Source of the DNA: CAG-103 sp048217285
GTDB taxonomy: Bacteria; Bacillota; Clostridia; Oscillospirales; Oscillospiraceae
Direction: 5' to 3'
DNA: 12,348 nucleotides
Assembly (NCBI GenBank): GCA_048217285.1
Contig: DBFWVW010000082.1
Span: 1 to 12,348 of the forward strand
In this document: positions 5,429 through 12,348 of the stretch, one piece after another
Layout: each line of letters begins with the position of its first letter
How positions within the stretch are numbered: the first letter of the stretch is position 1
Made by a program: the position numbers and the translations under genes
Notes under the pieces: generated by a model
The model's database searches: none
Seen by the model: the letters and a program-made list of their open reading frames with translations, nothing else
What the model was told of the DNA's origin: nothing

Positions 5429-6223
5429 ATGCTGAATATTCTTGTTTGCGTCAAGCAGGTGCCCGATATCAACCTCGTGAAGATGGACCCCGTCACGGGC
5501 AGCCTGATCCGCGCGGGCGTACCGGCGATCCTCAATCCGCTGGACGCCAACGCGCTCGAGGCGGCTGTGCGCGTCAAGGAGGCGCACGGCGGCACGGTCA
5601 CCGTCATCACGATGGGGCCGGACATGGCCAAGGAAGCGCTGCGCGAGTGCCTCGCCGCGGGCGCGGACCGGGCCGTGCTGCTGTCTGACCGCGCGTTTGC
5701 CAACGCCGACACGCTCGCTACGAGCTACGTCATTGCGAGCGCTGCAAAGCAGCTCGGCGATTTTGACCTCATTTTCTGCGGCAAGGAGTCGCTCGACGGC
5801 GCGACCGGGCAGATGGGCTCGCAGCTGGCCGAGCGCTTCGGCGCCAGCCAGATCTCCTCGACGGCGAAGATCGTCGAGGTGGACACGGCCGCGCACACCA
5901 TCACGGCCGAGCGCGACCTCGAGCGCGGCACGGAGGTGCTGCGCGCGCAGTATCCCTGCCTGCTCACGGTCGAAAAGGCGAACTTCCGTCCCCGCATCCC
6001 GAACCTGAAGCGCTGGAAGGCCTCGCGCACCGCGGACATCGCGGTCTACAGCGCGGCCACCATCCCGGGGCTCGACCCCGCGCAGATCGGCGACCCCGGC
6101 TCCCCGACGAAGGTGCCGCGCACCTATCCGCCGGAGGCCGGCGCGAAGGGCAGCATGATCGACGAGGGCAGCACGGAAAAGAACGTGGACCGGCTCTTCG
6201 GCCTGATCGCGGACGTGCTTTGA
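5429..6223 (+). CDS. etfB: Electron transfer flavoprotein beta subunit
   Basis: 264 aa; ATG at 5429 with GGAGGG inside the end of the preceding gene, so translation is coupled. It shows the EtfB start (LVCVKQVPD), NPLDANALEAAVRVKE (36-51), the adenine-nucleotide loop with ITMGP, and the signature DGATGQMGSQLAERFG (123-138), which in bifurcating Etf helps hold the flavin or AMP. The C-terminus (RPRIPNLKRWKAS) is the arm that wraps EtfA. Known: EtfB in Ldh-Etf and Bcd-Etf carries the bifurcating FAD and binds NADH. It lies directly between the dehydrogenase and etfA. Whether it binds FAD (bifurcating) or AMP (classical) is inferred from context, not proven. Confidence 0.93.
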   Translation: MLNILVCVKQVPDINLVKMDPVTGSLIRAGVPAILNPLDANALEAAVRVKEAHGGTVTVITMGPDMAKEALRECLAAGADRAVLLSDRAFANADTLATSYVIASAAKQLGDFDLIFCGKESLDGATGQMGSQLAERFGASQISSTAKIVEVDTAAHTITAERDLERGTEVLRAQYPCLLTVEKANFRPRIPNLKRWKASRTADIAVYSAATIPGLDPAQIGDPGSPTKVPRTYPPEAGAKGSMIDEGSTEKNVDRLFGLIADVL

Positions 6224-6236
6224 GGAGGTGCAGGCA

Positions 6237-7232
6237 GTGAATAAGACGGATTACAAAGATATGTGGGTCTTTATCGAGCGCGACGGCGACAGCGTGCTGC
6301 CGGTCTCGCTCGAGCTGTGCTCGGAAACGCGCAAGCTCTGCGACGCGAGCGGCGAGCAGCTGGCGGCGGTCATCGTCGGCAGCATCTCGGACGGCGAGCT
6401 GCAGCGGGTGCTCGACTGCGGCGTGGACAAGGTCATCCACGTGACCGGCACGGGCTATGACTATTTTAATAACGATGCGTACACCAACCTCTTCACCGTT
6501 CTGTGCCGGAAGTACCGGCCCACGGCGGTCATGGTCGGCGGCACGATCAACGGGCGCGACTTTGCGCCGCGCTTCGCTGCGCGCCTCGGCACCGGCTGCA
6601 CCTCGGACGCGACCGAGCTCGTCTGGGATCCCAAGACGGCGGACATCGAGTTCGTCGAGCCCGCCGTCGGCGGCAAGATGATGGCTGTGATCACCGTGCC
6701 CGTGGCGCGACCGCAGGTCGGCACCATCCGCCCGGGCACGTTCAAGTGCGTCCCCTGCGGCGCGCGCGCACACGAAGTGATCGAGGAGCACATCGACTTC
6801 CCGGTCGCGGACATCCGCACCGAGATTCTCGATTTTCGTGCCGACGATCTCGACGAGCGCCTGAACATCGCGGATGCGGACGTGATCGTCTGCGTCGGCA
6901 ACGCGATCCGGGGGGCGGACGCCCTGCCGCGCTACCGCCGCCTGGCCGAGCGCCTCGGCGGCAAGCTCGCCTGCACGCGCCCGGTGTTCGACCGCGGCGT
7001 GCTGCCGTTCAAGCTCGTTATCGGGCAGTCCGGCGCCGTGGTCAAGCCGAAGCTGCTGCTGTCGTTCGGCGTGTCGGGCGCGGTCAACCACGTCACGGGC
7101 TTTTCGGACGCGGATGTGGTCGTCGCCGTGAACACCGACCCCGAGGCGGCGATCTTCAACTACTGCACCTACGGCATCGTCGGCGACATGGACGAGGTCT
7201 GCGAGGCCATGCTCGCAAAGCTCGGCGAATGA
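6237..7232 (+). CDS. etfA: Electron transfer flavoprotein alpha subunit
   Basis: 331 aa with a GTG start at 6237; GGAGG (6224-6228) overlaps the etfB stop and stands 8 nt upstream, so a possible GTG at 6228, lying inside the ribosome site, is rejected. N-terminal half: VFIERD and the GRDFAPRFAARLGTGCTSDATEL segment (107-129), then RPGTFK (165-170). The C-terminal FAD domain (about 200-331) has TRPVFDRGVLPF, IGQSGAVVKPKLLLSFGVSGA and VNTDPEAAIF, matching the EtfA flavin-binding signature. Known: EtfA holds the electron-transferring FAD that docks with the dehydrogenase. There is no N-terminal 4Fe-4S ferredoxin-like domain, unlike the acetogen LctC, so ferredoxin would have to interact with the core. 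It is the last gene of the operon, followed by a strong terminator. Confidence 0.93.
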   Translation: MNKTDYKDMWVFIERDGDSVLPVSLELCSETRKLCDASGEQLAAVIVGSISDGELQRVLDCGVDKVIHVTGTGYDYFNNDAYTNLFTVLCRKYRPTAVMVGGTINGRDFAPRFAARLGTGCTSDATELVWDPKTADIEFVEPAVGGKMMAVITVPVARPQVGTIRPGTFKCVPCGARAHEVIEEHIDFPVADIRTEILDFRADDLDERLNIADADVIVCVGNAIRGADALPRYRRLAERLGGKLACTRPVFDRGVLPFKLVIGQSGAVVKPKLLLSFGVSGAVNHVTGFSDADVVVAVNTDPEAAIFNYCTYGIVGDMDEVCEAMLAKLGE

Positions 7233-7244
7233 GCTGAGGAATGC

Positions 7245-7273
7245 AAAAAAGCACCCGAAAGGGTGCTTTTTTT
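7245..7273 (+). terminator. Intrinsic terminator of the etfBA operon
   Basis: Perfect stem GCACCC-GAAA-GGGTGC extended by A6/T7 pairs, with the T run directly after it, 12 bp past the etfA stop. The symmetrical A and T runs may let it work in both directions. Confidence 0.95.
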
Positions 7274-7299
7274 GCGCTTCGGCGCGCCGGGATGCCCGG

Positions 7300-7328
7300 T
7301 TGCGCGCGGCGGGAAAGCATGGTATGAT
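7300..7328 (+). promoter_or_regulatory. Promoter of the MATE transporter gene
   Basis: TTGCGC (7300-7305), 17-bp spacer, TATGAT (7323-7328); a weak -35 but a good -10 and spacing, 18 bp ahead of the AAGGAGGT ribosome site. Confidence 0.6.
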
Positions 7329-7358
7329 AAATAGACTGCGCGCTAAGGAGGTAGCCCC

Positions 7359-8750
7359 ATGCGTCTCATCCGCGAGGAAAAAGCCTTCATCCGGGAGGCT
7401 GTTTTGCTCATGCTCCCGATGATTTTGCAAAATTTCGTGACGTTTTCCATGTCCATGGCCGACACGTTCATGGTCGGCGTGCTCGGCGAGACGGCGCTCG
7501 CCGCCGTGACCATGGCGAACAGTCCGTTTTACGTCATGCAGCTGATGATCTTCGGCGTGCAGAGCGGCATGAGCGTGCTCGTGGCGCAGTACCACGGCCG
7601 CTGCGATCAGGAGGCGATCAACCGCGTCATGGGCATCGCGCTGTTCGTGTCCACGACGATCACGGGTCTGCTCGCCGTCGCGGCGTTTTGCATCCCGGAG
7701 CAGATCATGCGCGTGCTCACCAACAACGCCGACCTCGTTGCGCCCGGCGCGGCGTACACGCGCTATGTCGGCTTTTCGTATTTCTTTTCCGCCATCAGCG
7801 GCGTGTACATCGCCGCCCAGCGCAGCACGGAAAATCCCAGCCTCGGCGCCGTGCTGCTCACCGCGTCCGGCGCGCTGAACATCTTCCTCAACTGGGTGCT
7901 CATCTACGGCAAGCTCGGCGCGCCCATGCTCGGCTGCGCGGGTGCGGCCGTCGCCACGCTCATCAGCCGCGTGTTCGAGGTCGCGGTGTTGTGCGTCTAT
8001 GCCGCCGTCAGCCGCCGGCTGCCGCTGATGCCGCGCGCGCTGCTGCGCCCCGGCCGCGTGATCGCGAAGGACTTTGCCAAATACGCCCTGCCCGTCGTGT
8101 GCAACGAGTGTTTGTGGTCGCTTGCGTTTTCGCTCTACACGGTCATTATGGGGCATATGGGAAATAATACGCCCATCCTCTCGGCCTACACCATCGCCGG
8201 GAACCTGCAGCGTATGCTCACCCCGGCGTCGTTCGCCGCGGGCGGCGCGGCCGCCGTACTCATCGGGCGGGAGATCGGCCGTGGCAACCGCGGCCAGGTG
8301 CAGCGCAAGGCCTGGGTGCTCGACGGGCTGGCGCTGTGCGTCGGGCTCGTCTGTATGGGCATCATCGCGCTCGTGCGCAACGTGCTGCTGCGGCCGTACA
8401 TCCTGCCGCTGATGCACATGGAGGGCGCGGCGTGCGACATTGCGATGTATATGATGGGGATTTTGATGCTCGTGCAGCCGGTGTCGAGCGTGAGCCTGAC
8501 GAACATCGTCGGCGTGCTGCGCGGCGGCGGCGACGTGCACTATGCGATGCTGTGCGACGTCGGGCCGCTGTATGCGGTGTGTCTGCCGCTGGCGGCGCTC
8601 ACGGCGCTCGTGTGGAAGCTCGACATCCGGTACGTGTACCCGCTCATGTCCATCGACGTGATCGTGCAGACCTTCCTGTGTTTGCCGCGGCTGCGCTCCG
8701 GCAAGTGGATTCACGATGTGACCCGCGGCGCGGGCGAGCTGGAGGCGTGA
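7359..8750 (+). CDS. MATE-family multidrug/toxin efflux transporter
   Basis: 463 aa, the normal MATE length; ATG at 7359, 7 nt after AGGAGG (7346-7351). The protein is almost entirely hydrophobic with about 12 membrane segments in two homologous halves. The first half opens with LMLPMILQNFVTFSMSMADTF and then GVLGETALAAV, a typical MatE start with the conserved Asp in the first helices. The second half restarts near ALPVVCNECLWSLAFSLYTVI and repeats the pattern through AAGGAAAVLIGREIGRG. Known: these proteins use Na+ or H+ gradients to export cationic drugs or metabolites from the membrane. It has its own promoter after the etf terminator, so it is not part of that operon. The substrate is unknown; the polysaccharide-flippase relatives of the MOP superfamily are a less likely alternative. 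Confidence 0.9.
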   Translation: MRLIREEKAFIREAVLLMLPMILQNFVTFSMSMADTFMVGVLGETALAAVTMANSPFYVMQLMIFGVQSGMSVLVAQYHGRCDQEAINRVMGIALFVSTTITGLLAVAAFCIPEQIMRVLTNNADLVAPGAAYTRYVGFSYFFSAISGVYIAAQRSTENPSLGAVLLTASGALNIFLNWVLIYGKLGAPMLGCAGAAVATLISRVFEVAVLCVYAAVSRRLPLMPRALLRPGRVIAKDFAKYALPVVCNECLWSLAFSLYTVIMGHMGNNTPILSAYTIAGNLQRMLTPASFAAGGAAAVLIGREIGRGNRGQVQRKAWVLDGLALCVGLVCMGIIALVRNVLLRPYILPLMHMEGAACDIAMYMMGILMLVQPVSSVSLTNIVGVLRGGGDVHYAMLCDVGPLYAVCLPLAALTALVWKLDIRYVYPLMSIDVIVQTFLCLPRLRSGKWIHDVTRGAGELEA

Positions 8751-8756
8751 CGGAGG

Positions 8757-8777
8757 GCTGCGGATACGAACCGCAGC
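8757..8777 (+). other. Hairpin after the MATE gene
   Basis: Perfect 7-bp stem GCTGCGG/CCGCAGC with a 7-nt loop, 6 bp after the MATE stop. It has no T run, so it is not a standard terminator; it may stabilise the mRNA end or separate expression from the next gene. Confidence 0.4.
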
Positions 8778-8862
8778 GCACGATCCAACCGCGCCCGCAG
8801 GAGAAGGCAGCACACGATCCGGCGCGCCACACGCTTTTATCATCAAACAGGAGATGTGACCC

Positions 8863-9771
8863 ATGTCCCAACCCAATCGCGGCCGCAATTCGCAGGCCAA
8901 AAACCATCTGATCACCATCGTGCTCGCGCTCATCATCGCGCTCCTCGCCACATGGCTCGGCTACGGCCGCGACCATGTCTCTGCCGACCCCAACGCCACG
9001 GCCGCGCCCGGCGACGGGCTGACCGTGACGTATCTCGATGTCGGTCAGGGCGACTGTACGCTGCTGCAGTGCGACGGGCAGGTCATGCTCATCGACGCGG
9101 CCGAGGGCGACCAGGCCAACAAGATCACGACCTACCTCAAGCAGCAGGGCGTGACCGCCATCGACTACCTCGTCTGCACGCACGCGCACGCCGACCACTG
9201 CGGCGGCATGAAGGCCGTCATCGCGGCCTTCCCGGTGCGCACGCTCTACAGCTCCGTCTCCTCGAGCAGCAACGGCGCGTTTCAGCGCGTCATGCGCGCG
9301 GCCGAGACGGCGAACCTTGCCATCACCGTGCCGAACGTGGGCGACACGTTCTCCCTCGGCAGCGCGACCGTGACCGTCCTCGGCCCGCAGCAGCACTACA
9401 GCGACGTCAATAACCAGAGCCTCATCCTGCGCGTGGACTACGGCAGCAACGCCTTCCTCTTCACCGGCGACGCCGAGTATGAGAGCGAGACGGACGTGCT
9501 CGACGCGGGCGAAAACGTCCGCTGTGACGTCCTCAAGGCCGGCCACCACGGCAGCCGCACCTCCACGGGCTACCGCCTGCTGTATGAGGCGCAGCCGAAG
9601 TACGCCGTCATCAGCTGCGGCGCGGACAACGAATACGGCCACCCGCACGACGACACGCTCAGCCGCCTGCGCGACGCGGACGTGACCGTCTACCGCACCG
9701 ACCGCAACGGCACGATCGTCTGCCGGTCCGACGGTGTGAATCTCACCTTTGCCTCCGAGAAAGAAGGCTGA
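8863..9771 (+). CDS. Membrane-anchored ComEC-like metallo-beta-lactamase-fold hydrolase
   Basis: 302 aa; ATG at 8863 after AGGAGATG. A single N-terminal membrane segment (about 15-34, HLITIVLALIIALLATWLGY), with basic residues before it, should place the rest outside the cell. The catalytic domain starts TVTYLDVGQGDCTLLQ (54-69) and has the metal-binding motif THAHADHCGG (106-115; His107, His109, Asp111, His112). Then come NNQSLILRV (183-191), Asp203 in FTGDAE, HHGS (228-231) and His260/His262 in YGHPHD. This is the arrangement of the C-terminal domain of ComEC/Rec2 competence proteins, here without the channel. Known: stand-alone relatives are often annotated as competence or MBL-fold hydrolases; some act as nucleases or phosphodiesterases. 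A secreted nuclease is therefore possible but not shown. The next gene follows after 5 nt. Confidence 0.87.
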   Translation: MSQPNRGRNSQAKNHLITIVLALIIALLATWLGYGRDHVSADPNATAAPGDGLTVTYLDVGQGDCTLLQCDGQVMLIDAAEGDQANKITTYLKQQGVTAIDYLVCTHAHADHCGGMKAVIAAFPVRTLYSSVSSSSNGAFQRVMRAAETANLAITVPNVGDTFSLGSATVTVLGPQQHYSDVNNQSLILRVDYGSNAFLFTGDAEYESETDVLDAGENVRCDVLKAGHHGSRTSTGYRLLYEAQPKYAVISCGADNEYGHPHDDTLSRLRDADVTVYRTDRNGTIVCRSDGVNLTFASEKEG

Positions 9772-9776
9772 TCTCC

Positions 9777-10724
9777 TTGCACCGTACCCTCTCGCCGGCG
9801 GGCGCGTTCTGGCTCGCCGCGTTCACGTATTTTATCTGGGGCTTCACGTTCCTCGCCTCGCGCATCGCGCAGGACTACGGCACGCCGTTCGTGCTGCTGT
9901 TCTGGCGCTTCGCGCTGGCGTTCCTGCTGCTGAGTCTGCTGCGCCTGACGGGGCGCTTCCCCGTGCGTCTGCGCGGCCGGAAGCTCTGGCCCGTGCTGCT
10001 GGCCGGCCTGTTCGAGCCCGTGCTCTACTTCCCCTGCGAGCAGTACGGCCTCCAGCTCACGAGCACGTCGTTTTCCGGCGTCATGGTTGCGCTCATCCCG
10101 CTGTGCTCGCTCGTCTACGGGACGCTTTTCCTGCAGGAAAAGGCCACGTGGCGGCAGGTCGTGTTCTCGGTTTTGTCCGTAGCGGGGGTGATCGTGCTGG
10201 CCGTCTATGCCACCGGCATCGGCGCGGGGAGCTTTTTGGGCTTTCTCATCCTGCTCGGCACGGTCTTTGCCGGCGCGGGCTACATAGTGGCCAGCCGCGC
10301 CTGTGCCGGCAGCTTCACCGCCTTTGAGCGCACGTACATCACGTGCGGCATGGGCGCGGCCGCGTTCTTTGTGCTGTCCGTGCTCGAGCATCGGCACGAT
10401 CTGAGCGCCGTCGTCCTGCCGATGACGCACGCGCCGTTCGCGCTCGCCATCGTGTTTTTGAGCGTGGTAGCCTCGGTGCTGTCCTACCTCGCGCTCAACC
10501 GGGCACTGGAGGTGCTGCCCGTCGCGCGCACCGCGGCGCTCATCAATCTCTCGACCGTCGTGTCTGTGCTCGCCGGGGTGCTCCTCCTGCACGAGCCGTT
10601 CGGCTGGGTCAGCGCCGCAGCCTCGGCCGCCATCCTTGTCGGCATCTGGGGCGTGCAGCGCTTTGCAGCCCCGGCGGCACCGTGCGCCGCCCCGCTAGCA
10701 TCTGCGGGAAACGGCGGCGCGTGA
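9777..10724 (+). CDS. DMT-superfamily transporter with two EamA domains
   Basis: 315 aa; the TTG start at 9777 is 5 nt after the previous stop, with AAGAAGG (9761-9767) as ribosome site, so the two genes are probably co-transcribed. About ten membrane helices form two EamA repeats (about 12-145 and 155-300). Each has the family pattern of a late Glu before a short loop and a Gly-rich helix: FLQEKATWRQ...AGVIVLAV in the first, LLHEPFGWVS...ILVGIWGVQ in the second. The FWRFALAFLLLSLL segment near the start is also typical. Known: EamA proteins export or import small metabolites such as amino acids, nucleosides or their derivatives. The substrate cannot be inferred. The C-terminus after the last helix is an Ala/Pro-rich tail without known motif. 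Confidence 0.9.
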   Translation: MHRTLSPAGAFWLAAFTYFIWGFTFLASRIAQDYGTPFVLLFWRFALAFLLLSLLRLTGRFPVRLRGRKLWPVLLAGLFEPVLYFPCEQYGLQLTSTSFSGVMVALIPLCSLVYGTLFLQEKATWRQVVFSVLSVAGVIVLAVYATGIGAGSFLGFLILLGTVFAGAGYIVASRACAGSFTAFERTYITCGMGAAAFFVLSVLEHRHDLSAVVLPMTHAPFALAIVFLSVVASVLSYLALNRALEVLPVARTAALINLSTVVSVLAGVLLLHEPFGWVSAAASAAILVGIWGVQRFAAPAAPCAAPLASAGNGGA

Positions 10725-10782
10725 TGCAGGGGCAAGGCCGGGAGTGCAAATGCGACCCCGGATCGCACGAGGAGGTATTTCC

Positions 10783-11400
10783 ATGACGGATCTGACACTT
10801 TCTGATTTTACCGCGCAGCTTGCCTCCGCGCAGCCCACGCCGGGCGGCGGGGGCGCAGCCGCGCTCACCGGGGCGCTGGCCGCGGCGCTGGCCGCAATGG
10901 CCGCGAACGTGACGGCTGCGAACCCCCGCTACGCTGACCGCAGCGGCGCGCTCGCAGCGCTGGCCGCCGGCTGTGAGGCGCAGCGCGCGGCGCTGCTCGC
11001 GCTCATCGACGCGGACGCGGCGGGCTTCCTGCCGCTGCAAAAGGCCTACGCCATCCCGAAAACCGACCCCGGTCGCGCAGCCAGGCTCGCCGCCGCCGCG
11101 CAGGCGGCCTGCGCCGCGCCGCTGGCCATGCTGGAGCACTGCGCGCAGGTGGCGCTGCTGCTCACCGCCGCGCTCGAGACGGCAAGCCCGCTCCTGCGCT
11201 CGGACGTCGGGTGCGCGGCGGCGCTGTGCCGCGCAGCGGCGGAGGCGGCGGCCATGAACGTATTTGTCAACACCGGCCTGCTCGCACCTGCCGACCGCGT
11301 CGAGACGGAGACGCGCGCCGAGCATCTGCGCGCGACCGCGGTGCAAAGCTGCGCGCAGACCGTGGACGCGGTGTTCGCCGCGCTGCGCGGGGAGGGCTGA
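10783..11400 (+). CDS. fchA: Methenyl-THF cyclohydrolase / formimino-THF cyclodeaminase family protein
   Basis: 205 aa, the family length. Start ATG 10783 is chosen because GGAGG sits 7 nt upstream; an in-frame ATG at 10744 lies before the ribosome site and a small hairpin. Residues 4-45 carry the hallmark segment FTAQLASAQPTPGGGGAAAL followed by GALAAALAAM, and NPRY where the family has a similar folate-contact stretch. Further on are DADAAGF and AIPKTD, matching the conserved D...F and (L/I)PK of FTCD-C proteins. Known: clostridial FchA hydrolyses 5,10-methenyl-THF to 10-formyl-THF, and relatives release ammonia from formimino-THF. The protein is all helical and Ala-rich, in line with local GC. 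folD starts 3 nt later, so both act on consecutive C1-folate steps from one mRNA. Confidence 0.88.
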   Translation: MTDLTLSDFTAQLASAQPTPGGGGAAALTGALAAALAAMAANVTAANPRYADRSGALAALAAGCEAQRAALLALIDADAAGFLPLQKAYAIPKTDPGRAARLAAAAQAACAAPLAMLEHCAQVALLLTAALETASPLLRSDVGCAAALCRAAAEAAAMNVFVNTGLLAPADRVETETRAEHLRATAVQSCAQTVDAVFAALRGEG

Positions 11401-11403
11401 ACC

Positions 11404-12243
11404 ATGCCGAAGCTTTTGACCGGCGCGCCGGTGAGCGCGGGCATCTATGCGCAGGTGCGCGCAAAGGTCAGCCTGCCTGGTGCGCAGCCCTGCCTCGCGG
11501 CCGTGTCCGTGGGCACACAGCCGGACGATCTGGCCTATCTGCACAGCATCGCGCAGGCGGCGGACGCAGCCGGCATCGCCGTGCGCCCCATCTCCCTGCC
11601 GGCGGACTGCACGCCCGACGCCCTGACCGGCACCCTGCGCGCCCTGAGCGCGGACGGCGCCGTGCACGGTGTGCTGCTGCTGCGGCCGCTGCCGGCGGCG
11701 CTGCGCGCACAGGAACTGCTCGACACGCTCGATCCGCGCAAGGATGTGGACGGCATGACGACAGCGTCGCTCGGCGCGCTCGTGACCGGGGCGGCGGGCT
11801 TCGCCCCCTGCACGGCTGAGGCGTGTATGGCCCTGCTGCGCGCACACGGGATCGACCCGGCGGGCAAACGCGTGGCCATCGTCGGCCGGAGCCTCGTCAT
11901 CGGCCGGCCGGCCGCGCTGCTGTTCACGCGCGCGGACGCGACCGTGACGCTCTGCCACCGGAAAACGCCCGACCTCGCCGCCTGCTGCCGCGCAGCCGAC
12001 ATTCTGCTCGCCGCGGCGGGCACGCCCGGGTGCATCACGCCCGGCTGCGTGCATCCGGGGCAGATCGTGCTCGACGCGGGCGCGACCGCGCTGCCCGACG
12101 GCACGCTGCGCGGCGACGTAGCGCCCGAGGCCGCCGCCATCGCTGCCGCCTGCACCCCCGTGCCCGGCGGCATCGGCAGCGTGACGACCGCGCTGCTGCT
12201 GCAGCACACCGTGCAGGCTGCCGAAAATTTCCGCCATTTTTAA
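11404..12243 (+). CDS. folD: FolD-family methylene-THF dehydrogenase with altered cyclohydrolase site
   Basis: 279 aa; ATG 11404 with GGGGAGGG at the end of fchA. The fold is clearly FolD: VSVGTQPDDLAYLHS (35-48) in place of the usual VGxxPxSxxYxxxK motif, HGVLLLRPLP (88-97), RKDVDG (112-117) with the conserved Asp116, APCTAEA, the dinucleotide loop VGRSLVIGRP (160-169), and TPVPGGIGS near the end. The motif aligns without gaps to known enzymes. Tyr45 is kept, but the catalytic Lys four residues later is Ile49, the Ser before Tyr is Asp42, and the Gln of LVQLP is Leu93. In human MTHFD1 the corresponding Lys56 and Gln100 are needed for cyclohydrolase activity. The simplest inference is a dehydrogenase-only enzyme working with adjacent FchA; loss of normal activity or a changed substrate is also possible. 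Confidence 0.9.
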   Translation: MPKLLTGAPVSAGIYAQVRAKVSLPGAQPCLAAVSVGTQPDDLAYLHSIAQAADAAGIAVRPISLPADCTPDALTGTLRALSADGAVHGVLLLRPLPAALRAQELLDTLDPRKDVDGMTTASLGALVTGAAGFAPCTAEACMALLRAHGIDPAGKRVAIVGRSLVIGRPAALLFTRADATVTLCHRKTPDLAACCRAADILLAAAGTPGCITPGCVHPGQIVLDAGATALPDGTLRGDVAPEAAAIAAACTPVPGGIGSVTTALLLQHTVQAAENFRHF

Positions 12244-12279
12244 GCAAATATTCACAAACTGTTGTTCCTTTCCGGCGCG

Positions 12280-12303
12280 GATAACGCTATAATATTCGTT
12301 ATC
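12280..12303. promoter_or_regulatory. Inverted repeat GATAACG-N10-CGTTATC over a -10 box, candidate operator
   Basis: Perfect 7-bp dyad whose 10-bp centre contains TATAAT (12288-12293). A -35 could be TTCCTT (12265-12270, 17-bp spacer) or TTGTTC (12262-12267, 20-bp spacer). A repressor bound here would cover the -10 of the promoter for the gene starting at 12324. Confidence 0.6.
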
Positions 12304-12323
12304 ATCCTTTTGGAGGCAGACCT

Positions 12324-12348
12324 TTGGCCAATCTGATCGAAAAAATCA
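12324..12348 (+). CDS. Start of a further gene (8 codons seen), product not identifiable
   Basis: TTG start at 12324 with GGAGG (12312-12316) 7 nt upstream and a promoter about 30 bp before; the visible product reads MANLIEKI. A start of this kind is seen in some clostridial SecA proteins, but eight residues cannot decide this. It reads plus, after folD, from its own promoter, so it is probably not part of the fchA-folD operon. Confidence 0.55.

Noticed and set aside
3914..5896. A 660-codon open frame on the minus strand
   Set aside because: It is antisense to the FAD dehydrogenase, whose domains are unmistakable; composition is that of a shadow frame.
5964..8951. A 995-codon open frame on the minus strand
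   Set aside because: It runs antisense across etfB, etfA and the MATE gene, is rich in Arg/His/Asp/Ala as expected from GC-rich shadow frames, and has no recognisable motif.
10744..10782. Upstream ATG for fchA
   Set aside because: It precedes the GGAGG ribosome site and a small TGCGA/TCGCA hairpin; starting at 10783 gives the normal family N-terminus.
10609..12255. A 548-codon open frame on the minus strand
   Set aside because: It is antisense to fchA and folD and contains only low-complexity Arg/Gly/Ala-rich sequence.

Overview
The window looks like a high-GC gut Clostridium-type Bacillota (Oscillospiraceae/Ruminococcaceae-like) chromosome carrying the end of an integrative conjugative element (ICE). 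Support for this: strong AGGAGG ribosome sites, TTG/GTG starts, an encoded tRNA CCA end, a lactate-dehydrogenase/Etf operon, an FchA-FolD pair, and visibly lower-GC DNA on the left that stops at a broken tRNA-Arg gene near 3490-3528. The genus cannot be fixed from the sequence.

Left part, about 1-3489, is the ICE end. All its genes read on the minus strand: a promoter and a 59-aa ORF, a strong terminator or attenuator, ParA, ParB (TTG start inside the end of parA), a second terminator, and the 5' part of a secreted thioester-domain (TQXA/SpaA-type) adhesin that runs off the left edge. Beyond the 59-aa gene lies a gene-free AT-rich segment with eight TTAGCA boxes spaced by about whole helical turns, which are plausible integrase arm sites. 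Then come a bidirectional-looking terminator and an intact tRNA-Arg(CCT) with its own promoter.

The junction, about 3330-3675, holds three related tRNA-Arg(CCT) sequences in the same orientation: one intact (3330-3406), one cut off just after the anticodon loop (3490-3528), and one degenerate 5' half (about 3594-3630) behind a well-preserved promoter. The simplest reading is repeated integration into the anticodon loop of tRNA-Arg(CCT), with the incoming element bringing a replacement tRNA.

Right part, 3884-12348, is chromosomal and all on the plus strand. First is an operon of a GlcD/LctD-type FAD 2-hydroxyacid dehydrogenase, EtfB and EtfA, closed by a terminator; together these probably oxidise lactate or a related 2-hydroxyacid, possibly with electron confurcation. 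Next are a MATE transporter with its own promoter, a membrane-anchored ComEC-like metallo-beta-lactamase-fold protein, and a DMT/EamA transporter. Then come FchA and FolD for C1-folate metabolism; the FolD lacks the catalytic Lys and Gln of the family, and the neighbouring FchA could supply the missing cyclohydrolase step. The window ends with a promoter overlapped by a perfect inverted repeat and the first codons of another gene starting with TTG.
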